Part shown: positions 58,609-64,000 of the stretch, one piece after another
Numbering within the stretch: position 1 is the first letter of the stretch
Layout of the letters: each line of letters begins with the position of its first letter
Assembly: GCA_009885795.1 (NCBI GenBank)
Contig: VFKA01000025.1
Span: 1-64,000 of the forward strand
Direction of reading: 5' to 3'
DNA length: 64,000 bases
Source of the DNA: Rhodospirillales bacterium
GTDB lineage: Bacteria; Pseudomonadota; Alphaproteobacteria; Dongiales; Dongiaceae
The notes under the pieces: generated by a model
Database searches by the model: none
The model's input: the letters and a program-made list of their open reading frames with translations, nothing else
What the model was told of the DNA's origin: nothing
Translations under genes and position numbers: made by a program

Positions 58609-59523
58609 TCAACGTTCGATCCCGCGGGCACCATATCCGAACAGAGGCGATAGATCGCGGCGAACCCGATCCTCCATCGCCGCCGCCTGCTCGTCGGTGA
58701 CGTAGTCGCGGTAGCCGCCGACCTTACCCCGGCGCACCTTGAAGGAATTGGGATTGCCTGAGTCGCGGGGCGCCAGGCGCCGGTTCTCGAAGAAATTCTC
58801 GCTCTCTCTCTGTTTAAGCCGGTCGAATGACGCGAAGGCGACGGCATCGGCGTAAGTTTCGTCGGTGAAGGTCTCGCCGAGATACGCGGCGATCCGCCGC
58901 AGGCTTGTCTCCGGCTCGGCCCGCAAATCCTCGTAACGCATCATCAGGCTGGTGGGCACGCGGTTCAGGTACTCGGCCCACCGATTGAGATAGGCGACGA
59001 TCGCGGGGAGTCCCCAATTCTCGTCCATCGCGAAATCGAAGACCGAGGTTTGGGACAGGTCCTCGGGCAGGCCTTTCACGTCCTTCCTATGCGGTACCAC
59101 GCGATTGGCCACGTGGAAGTAGTAGGAGACGGCGATGTCGCACGGGTGCCGGGCGAGAAAAATGACTCTCTTCCGGTCATAGGGCGTTTCCGGCGGCGGC
59201 AGACGATGCGCGTCGGCGATGTAGCTGCCGCTAGTGAAGAAGATCGCGGGAATGGCGGGGTGCTGGCGCTGAAAATTGTCGAGCTCCATGATCCGATCGG
59301 CCGCGAGACCGTACTTGACCTGATAGAGGCGCGAGATCATGACCCGAAGCCAGGTGCGCCCGCTCTTGGCGAAAGCGACGAGGACGAAGTCGGCGCGCTG
59401 GAGCCGGCGCAAATCCTTGCGCCCGCGAATCCACCGAATGAGCCCGATGCGCGCCCGATCCGGCAGCAACGCGGCGAGGCGGTCGGCGGCGCGTCCCGCC
59501 AACCGGTTCAGTCCGACAATCAT
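58609..59523 (-). CDS. Sulfotransferase 2
   Basis: A 304-residue PAPS-dependent sulfotransferase, first gene of the leftward run to the EamA gene. The 5'-phosphosulfate loop is FAKSGRTWLRVMISRLYQ (core 52-58), the 3'-phosphate motif RHPCDIAVSYYFHV starts at R125, and the RRGKVGGYRDY block is at 264-274. It is clearly a paralogue of sulfotransferase 1. The start is ATG 59523 (MIVGLNRLAGRAADRL); the longer frame to 59601 crosses a repeat. Confidence 0.9.
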   Translation of the reverse strand: MIVGLNRLAGRAADRLAALLPDRARIGLIRWIRGRKDLRRLQRADFVLVAFAKSGRTWLRVMISRLYQVKYGLAADRIMELDNFQRQHPAIPAIFFTSGSYIADAHRLPPPETPYDRKRVIFLARHPCDIAVSYYFHVANRVVPHRKDVKGLPEDLSQTSVFDFAMDENWGLPAIVAYLNRWAEYLNRVPTSLMMRYEDLRAEPETSLRRIAAYLGETFTDETYADAVAFASFDRLKQRESENFFENRRLAPRDSGNPNSFKVRRGKVGGYRDYVTDEQAAAMEDRVRRDLSPLFGYGARGIER

Positions 59524-59595
59524 GGAGAAACGCCTCGCGCCACGGCCGGGCCGGACCATAGCCGCTGGACCGCCGCGAGGAAAGCCCATAAAACG

Positions 59596-59641
59596 CCTCA
59601 TGGAGAGGAGGCCGCGCTAGCGGCCGTCTCGAACCATGAGG
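59596..59641. repeat. CTCATGG palindromic repeat
   Basis: CCTCATGG...CCATGAGG with a GGCCGCGCTAGCGGCC core, the same family as at 27950 and 30033. It lies in the divergent gap between sulfotransferase 2 and the glycosyltransferase-like gene, and a short GCCGCGAAGCGGC hairpin follows. No promoter is obvious in the rest of the gap. Confidence 0.82.
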
Positions 59642-59714
59642 CCGCGAAGCGGCTTTTCCCCTTGAGGACGGCGGGGGGCCTACCTAAACTCGGCGAACAA
59701 CAGCGGCGGCGGAT

Positions 59715-60623
59715 ATGCGCGATACGGTCTTCATTCATACCAACGACAAGCAGATGCTTGGCGCCCTGGTTTCGGCCTATTCCATGAAACGGAATTCCCG
59801 CGATCCCGACCGATTCGACGTCCGCATCGTCCGGCGCGAGGATTACCGCTTCCTCGATGCCCGCGAGGGCCAGGACTTTCGGCGCGGCAAGGATCGCCGC
59901 CCGTGGCGCAACGACGACCTGCAGTCGTTCACGCCCTTGCGGTTCCTGCCGCCCGAGCTGATGGGGTACGAGGGCCGCGCCGTGGTGACCGATCCGGACG
60001 TCTTCGCCGCGGGCGATGTCGGCGAGCTCTTGTCCCGCGACATGGGCGGCAAGGCGCTGATGTGCGTGTGGCGGCCCGGCACGACTGCCCGGCATGACTA
60101 TTTCGCGTCGAGCGTGATGCTGCTCGACTGTGCCAAGCTGCGCCACTGGGCCTGCGAGCGGCAATTCAACGAGCTGTTCGAGTTCAAGCGCGACTATTTG
60201 AAGTGGGTCCAGCTGGGCTACGAAGACCGCGAGACCATCGGGCGCCTGGAGCCGGAGTGGAACCACTTCGACACCCTGAACGAGTACACCAAGCTGCTGC
60301 ACAACACCAAGCGCCGCACCCAGCCCTGGAAGACCGGACTGCCGGTCGACTACACCGTGCCCGAGCGCACGCTGTGGGGGATCGCCCGGACCGATTGGGC
60401 CATCGGCGTGGTGAATGCGATCCTCGGCAGCGCCTCCCCGCTCGGCCGCTACAAGCCGCATCCCGATCCGCGCCAGGAGAAATTCTTCTTCGGCCTTTTG
60501 CGCGAATGCGTGGACAAGGGCATGGTCCGCGAACAGCAGATCCGCGACGCCATGGCCAGGAATTACGTCCGCCATGACGCCTTGGAATTGATCGGCCGCG
60601 GCGGCGCCCGCGCGGCCGCTTGA
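59715..60623 (+). CDS. Glycosyltransferase-like protein (GT8-like)
   Basis: A 302-residue protein. The N-terminal part (TVFIHTNDKQMLGALVSAYSMKR) and a DPD that could serve as the metal-binding DxD in AVVTDPDVFAAGDVGELL suggest a GT-A fold of the GT8 type. The central LLDCAKLRHW is also GT8-like, and YKPHPDP lies near the C-terminus. Assignment to GT8 is by pattern only. It may add a sugar to the compound that the sulfotransferases modify. The next gene starts in its stop codon (TTGA). Confidence 0.62.
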   Translation: MRDTVFIHTNDKQMLGALVSAYSMKRNSRDPDRFDVRIVRREDYRFLDAREGQDFRRGKDRRPWRNDDLQSFTPLRFLPPELMGYEGRAVVTDPDVFAAGDVGELLSRDMGGKALMCVWRPGTTARHDYFASSVMLLDCAKLRHWACERQFNELFEFKRDYLKWVQLGYEDRETIGRLEPEWNHFDTLNEYTKLLHNTKRRTQPWKTGLPVDYTVPERTLWGIARTDWAIGVVNAILGSASPLGRYKPHPDPRQEKFFFGLLRECVDKGMVREQQIRDAMARNYVRHDALELIGRGGARAAA

Positions 60624-61963
60624 TCCTGCTCGCCGCTCTCGCCGAAAGGCTCGGCTGGATCCGCCGGCCGCCGCAGCGAACCGTCATCTTCGCCGTGCCC
60701 GACGCTTCCGCCTGCGACGAGGCCGAATACGTCGCGGAGGCGCTGCGCGGCCAATATGAGCGTCTGTGCTTCGCATACCTCGCCAAGGACAAGGCGGCGC
60801 GGGCGCGGCTTCGGCTGCGTTTCCCCCGCGATCTCGTCTTCTACGCGCCGTGGCCGGTCAATCCCTGCGCCGTCCTTTTCCTGCTGACCTCGCGGGCGCG
60901 GATGATCGTCGCCGTGCGCGGCGCCCGCTACCTCCATCGAACGTTGGCGCGGCGCATCTATTTCTCCGGCTTGCCGCTCGTGGTCATCGACGCGGTCGCC
61001 GCCGACGAAGACACAGCCGCCGGGTCGCGGCGATCCGAGCCCCGCGGCGGCCTCGCCAAGGTCGACTGGTACGAGCCGCGCCACCCGGCCGCGGCGGCGG
61101 ACTTACGACTCAAGGGCGTTCCCGGCGACCGCATCGGCCCGGCCGGTTCGGAAGCCGGCGGACGGGCGGCTCGAACGGACCGCGTCATCGCCGGGCTGAT
61201 GCCCTATCTCGCGCGCCGCCCTCCGGCCCGCCGCCTGATCCAACGCGCCGTCATCGCCTGCGTCGGCCATCCGACCTTGCGCCGCCTGGCCAGGTTCCGG
61301 GTCGAGCGCATCGATACGCTCGAGGAATTCCGCCACGCGCTCGGCAATCCCGAGACGCTCCTATGCCTCGGCAGCGGCCCGTCGTCGGAGTCGCCCGAGC
61401 TGCGGACCATGGCCTATGATCGCCTGTTCCGCGTCAATCACCGCTGGATCGGTCGCGGCATCTTCGACAACCCCGACGTCGTCTTCACTGGGCACAAGCG
61501 GACGCTCTTCACCGTGAAGGCGCCCCTCATCGCCTTCCAGATCGTGGAGGCGGAGTTGCAACTGGTGACGCATCAGGTGTTCAATCCGTTCTGCCGGCGC
61601 ATGCGCTATGTGACGCTCGAGCGATTCGGCCTGCTGAAGGGCCTCGACTGGGGCGGCTTCCGCCCGACCCACGGCGCCGGGATGCTGGCCGCCGCGGTGG
61701 CACTCCGCCCACGCAAGCTGATCGTGGGCGGCATCGACCTCTTTCAGGATTCCGGCGGCACCTATCCCGGCGATAGCCTGACGCCCAACGCCTATGTGCC
61801 GGCGCACGACCGCGACCTGGAGAAGAATTTCGTGCTGGAGACGCTGGCCCAACACCGTGGCGAACTCGTGCTGGTGGGCGACGTGCTCAATCGCGCCTGG
61901 CAGGAGTACCGGCGACAAGGCGGCAAGGTGTGCGCCGCAAGCGACAGGGGAGCGTTGCCATGA
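60620..61963 (+). CDS. Uncharacterised two-part protein, possible glycosyltransferase
   Basis: A 447-residue protein I do not recognise as a whole. The first part (about 15-130) resembles a Rossmann half-domain with FYAPWPVNPCAVLFLLTSRARMIVAVRG and looks a little like the N-terminal part of Kdo transferase. The second part (about 245-440) has LCLGSGPSSESPELR, RLFRVNHRW, VVFTGHKRTLF and KLIVGGIDLFQDSGG, which resembles DUF115 or GT42-type sialyltransferase-like folds. The start is TTG at 60620. It overlaps both neighbours by 4 bp. Coupling to the GT8-like gene suggests shared glycan work. Confidence 0.5.
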   Translation: MILLAALAERLGWIRRPPQRTVIFAVPDASACDEAEYVAEALRGQYERLCFAYLAKDKAARARLRLRFPRDLVFYAPWPVNPCAVLFLLTSRARMIVAVRGARYLHRTLARRIYFSGLPLVVIDAVAADEDTAAGSRRSEPRGGLAKVDWYEPRHPAAAADLRLKGVPGDRIGPAGSEAGGRAARTDRVIAGLMPYLARRPPARRLIQRAVIACVGHPTLRRLARFRVERIDTLEEFRHALGNPETLLCLGSGPSSESPELRTMAYDRLFRVNHRWIGRGIFDNPDVVFTGHKRTLFTVKAPLIAFQIVEAELQLVTHQVFNPFCRRMRYVTLERFGLLKGLDWGGFRPTHGAGMLAAAVALRPRKLIVGGIDLFQDSGGTYPGDSLTPNAYVPAHDRDLEKNFVLETLAQHRGELVLVGDVLNRAWQEYRRQGGKVCAASDRGALP

Positions 61964-63045
61964 AGGCCGCGGTATTGCGTGAGGTAAAGAAACCGCTCAC
62001 GATCGAGGATGTTCGGATCGATAATCCCAAATCTCGCGAGGTGCTGATTCGCACGGCCGCCGTCGGCGTCTGCCATAGCGATCTGCACTACATCGAGGGC
62101 CTGTACTCGACACCAATGCCGATCGTGCTCGGCCACGAATCGGCGGGTGTCGTGGAGAAGGTGGGCTCCGAGGTGCGCTATGTGAAACCGGGGGATCACG
62201 TGATCACGTGCCTGTCGGTCTTCTGCGGACATTGCGAGTTCTGCGCAACCGGTCGCCCGTTCGTCTGCGAGAGCCCGGAAACCGGACGGCGGAAGGAAGA
62301 GCCGCCCCGCATCGAGCAGCGTGGCAGGGCGATGCCCCAATTCTTCCATCTCTCTTCGTTCGCCGAGCAGATGCTCGTTCACGAGCATGCGTTGGTGAAG
62401 ATTCGCGATGACATGCCGCTCGACCGCGCCGCCCTCATCGGTTGCGCCGTAACGACCGGCTTCGGCGCCGTGATCAACACGGCGCGGGTCGAGGTTGGAA
62501 GCACGGTCGCAATCATCGGCTGCGGCGGGGTCGGCCTGTCCGCGATCAACGGCGCGGCGATCGCGGGGGCGGGGCGCATCATCGCGATCGACATCAAGGG
62601 TTCGAAACTCAACCTCGCCCGGCACTTCGGCGCGACCGACGTCGTCAACGCATCGGAGATCGATCCGGTGGCGGCGGTCAAGGACATGACCGGCGGCGGC
62701 GTCCATTATTCGTTCGAGGCCCTCGGACTCAAGGCGACGGCGGAGCAGGCGTTTCGTATGCTCCGTACCTCGGGAACGGCGACCGTCATCGGCATGGTGC
62801 CCGAAGGGCAGACGATCGAGGTGGACGCGGCCGATCTCCTCAACGACAAGAAGCTGCAGGGCTCGAACATGGGATCCAACCGCTTTCGGGTGGACATGCC
62901 GCGGTACGTGAACTTTTACCTGGAAGGCAAGCTCAAGCTCGACGACATGATCTCCCGGCGGATCAAGCTCGATCGGATCAACGAGGCCTTCGACGAGATG
63001 AAGCGAGGCGAGGTTGCCCGGAGCGTGATCGTCTTCGACCCTTGA
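61960..63045 (+). CDS. Zinc-dependent alcohol dehydrogenase
   Basis: A 361-residue medium-chain dehydrogenase. It has the catalytic-zinc residues in GVCHSDLH and GHESAGVV, four cysteines of the structural zinc in CGHCEFCATGRPFVC, and the NAD-binding motif GCGGVGLSAINGA. The overall type resembles class III-like alcohol dehydrogenases used for formaldehyde, aryl or nicotinoprotein reactions; the substrate is unknown. The start is ATG 61960 with GGGGAG upstream, and it overlaps the preceding gene (ATGA), so it belongs to the glycosyltransferase operon. hutC follows 49 bp later. Confidence 0.92.
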   Translation: MKAAVLREVKKPLTIEDVRIDNPKSREVLIRTAAVGVCHSDLHYIEGLYSTPMPIVLGHESAGVVEKVGSEVRYVKPGDHVITCLSVFCGHCEFCATGRPFVCESPETGRRKEEPPRIEQRGRAMPQFFHLSSFAEQMLVHEHALVKIRDDMPLDRAALIGCAVTTGFGAVINTARVEVGSTVAIIGCGGVGLSAINGAAIAGAGRIIAIDIKGSKLNLARHFGATDVVNASEIDPVAAVKDMTGGGVHYSFEALGLKATAEQAFRMLRTSGTATVIGMVPEGQTIEVDAADLLNDKKLQGSNMGSNRFRVDMPRYVNFYLEGKLKLDDMISRRIKLDRINEAFDEMKRGEVARSVIVFDP

Positions 63046-63076
63046 GCGGAGGTCGATGCAATTCGGCGCCGGACCC

Positions 63077-63086
63077 TGTATATACA
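63077..63086. promoter_or_regulatory. Putative HutC operator
   Basis: TGTATATACA is a perfect 10-bp palindrome 9 bp before the hutC ATG and matches the HutC operator core known from Pseudomonas and other bacteria (TGTATATACA type). It would let HutC control its own operon with hutU. Confidence 0.68.
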
Positions 63087-63094
63087 ACCCGGCC

Positions 63095-63874
63095 ATGGCA
63101 TCGCCCCGAACCACGAAGGCGCTCCGCGCACCCGCGCCCACCCGCGCGGGCGAGGATCCACTCTACCGCCGGGTGAAGGCCCACATCCTGCGGCAGCTGG
63201 CGGAAGGCCGGCTCGTGGCCGGCGACAAGGTCGCCTCCGAGAACGAGATCACCCAAGCGTTGAAGGTGAGCCGCATGACGGCGAACCGGGCGCTGCGCGA
63301 GCTCATGGCCGAGGGCGTCCTTCGCCGGGTCCGGGGCGTCGGCACCTTCGTCAGCGACCCGAAGCCGCGATTGGCGCTGCTCGAAATCCGCAACATCGCC
63401 GATGAGATCGAGGGGCGCGGCCGCCGCCACGGCGCGAGCGTGGCGCTGCTGCGCGCCGAGCCCGCCGATGCGGACGTGGCCGCGGCGCTCGGCCTGGCGC
63501 CTGGGACCAGGGTCTATCACTCGATCCTGGTCCACAGCGAGGACGGCGAACCGGTGCAGGTCGAGGACCGCCACGTCAATCCCGCCTTCGCCCCCCGCTA
63601 CCTCGACCAGGATTTCACCGCTAAGACGCCCTATGCCTACCTGACCGCGCTCGGGCCGCTCGACGCGGCCGAGCACGTCATCGAGGCGGCGCGGCCCGAT
63701 GCGACGGTGCGCCGACTCCTGCGTGTCCGCGCCGGCGAGCCCTGCCTCTATCTCACGCGGCGCACCTGGTCGAACGGCCTGGTCGTGTCGCGGGCGCGCC
63801 TGACTCATGCCGGCGCGCGCTATCGCCTCGCCGGCCGACAGGACTACACCACCAAGGAGGGAGTACGACCGTGA
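63095..63874 (+). CDS. hutC: Histidine utilization repressor HutC (GntR family)
   Basis: A 259-residue GntR-family repressor that is released by urocanate. It has an N-terminal winged helix ([65 protein letters not shown]) and a UTRA ligand-binding domain (about 95-250; [24 protein letters not shown]). The start is ATG 63095 just after the operator. Its stop overlaps the hutU start (GTGA). Confidence 0.95.
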   Translation: MASPRTTKALRAPAPTRAGEDPLYRRVKAHILRQLAEGRLVAGDKVASENEITQALKVSRMTANRALRELMAEGVLRRVRGVGTFVSDPKPRLALLEIRNIADEIEGRGRRHGASVALLRAEPADADVAAALGLAPGTRVYHSILVHSEDGEPVQVEDRHVNPAFAPRYLDQDFTAKTPYAYLTALGPLDAAEHVIEAARPDATVRRLLRVRAGEPCLYLTRRTWSNGLVVSRARLTHAGARYRLAGRQDYTTKEGVRP

Positions 63875-64000
63875 CCGCCGGCAACCGCCTCGACAACGAA
63901 CGCAATATCCGTGCCCCGCGCGGCAACCTTCTCACCGCCAAGAGCTGGCTGACCGAGGCGCCCTTGCGCATGATCATGAACAATCTCGACGCCGAGGTGG
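63871..64000 (+). CDS. hutU: Urocanate hydratase, 5' part (cut by the window edge)
   Basis: Only the first 43 codons are seen. The translation ([38 protein letters not shown] in part) fits the HutU N-terminus very well. HutU turns urocanate into imidazolonepropionate, the substrate of HutI at 53309. The start is GTG at 63871 with AGGAGG upstream, overlapping hutC. Confidence 0.93.
   Translation, partial: MTAGNRLDNERNIRAPRGNLLTAKSWLTEAPLRMIMNNLDAEV

Overview
The window is high-GC DNA (mid-60s percent by eye) from an alphaproteobacterium. The evidence is the CckA/DivK/PleD cell-cycle signalling genes, the replication regulator HdaA, a TTAA-N7-TTAA CtrA box in front of flgB, a GAAC-N7-GNAC LexA-type box at recA, and several families of short palindromic repeats typical of this class. 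Gene order (flgB-flgC-fliE-fliQ-fliR-flhB-cckA, alaS near recA, ppx-ppk and hdaA-perM near purM-purN) suggests a Rhodospirillales-like lineage, but I cannot fix the genus.

Layout. 1-7 kb: a cyclic-nucleotide-gated K+ channel, alaS, a BglII-like restriction-modification pair that looks inserted, and recA. 7-13 kb: cckA and the early flagellar operon, read leftward from a CtrA box. 13-26 kb: housekeeping genes (cupin, RNase R, S41 protease, Nudix, rpmG), a pleD-divK operon whose pleD carries an apparent frameshift, a ROK sugar kinase, an EipB-like envelope protein, an adenylate cyclase split by an in-frame TAG, agmatine deiminase and a lipoprotein. 26-36 kb: aspS, an RTX serralysin-type protease, a DUF4189-like protein, RNase D, an M23 peptidase, and a compact SxtJ / DUF5989 / carbamoyltransferase trio.

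35.5-41.4 kb is a polyphosphate module (ppx, ppk, SixA, CYTH-CHAD). 41.4-48 kb is one leftward run of overlapping genes: DUF2066, CDP-alcohol phosphatidyltransferase, PerM, HdaA, then a UbiA/DprE1/DprE2 set that resembles the mycobacterial route to decaprenyl-phospho-arabinose. purM (no normal start codon) and purN run the other way. 49.9-51.6 kb is a second class III cyclase, fused to TPR-like repeats.

51.9-64 kb is a histidine-utilisation (hut) locus: hutF, hutI and hutG on the left, hutC and the start of hutU on the right. Between them lies an island with two sulfotransferases alternating with two 2OG-Fe(II) oxygenases, then two glycosyltransferase-like proteins and a zinc alcohol dehydrogenase on the other strand. 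This island, the DprE-like cassette coupled to hdaA, and the carbamoyltransferase trio are the best candidates for undescribed cell-surface or small-molecule chemistry.

Three genes look damaged (pleD, the HAMP cyclase, the purM start). They may be true lesions or consensus errors in the assembly. Most calls rest on motif recognition and memory of the families; no database search was run.
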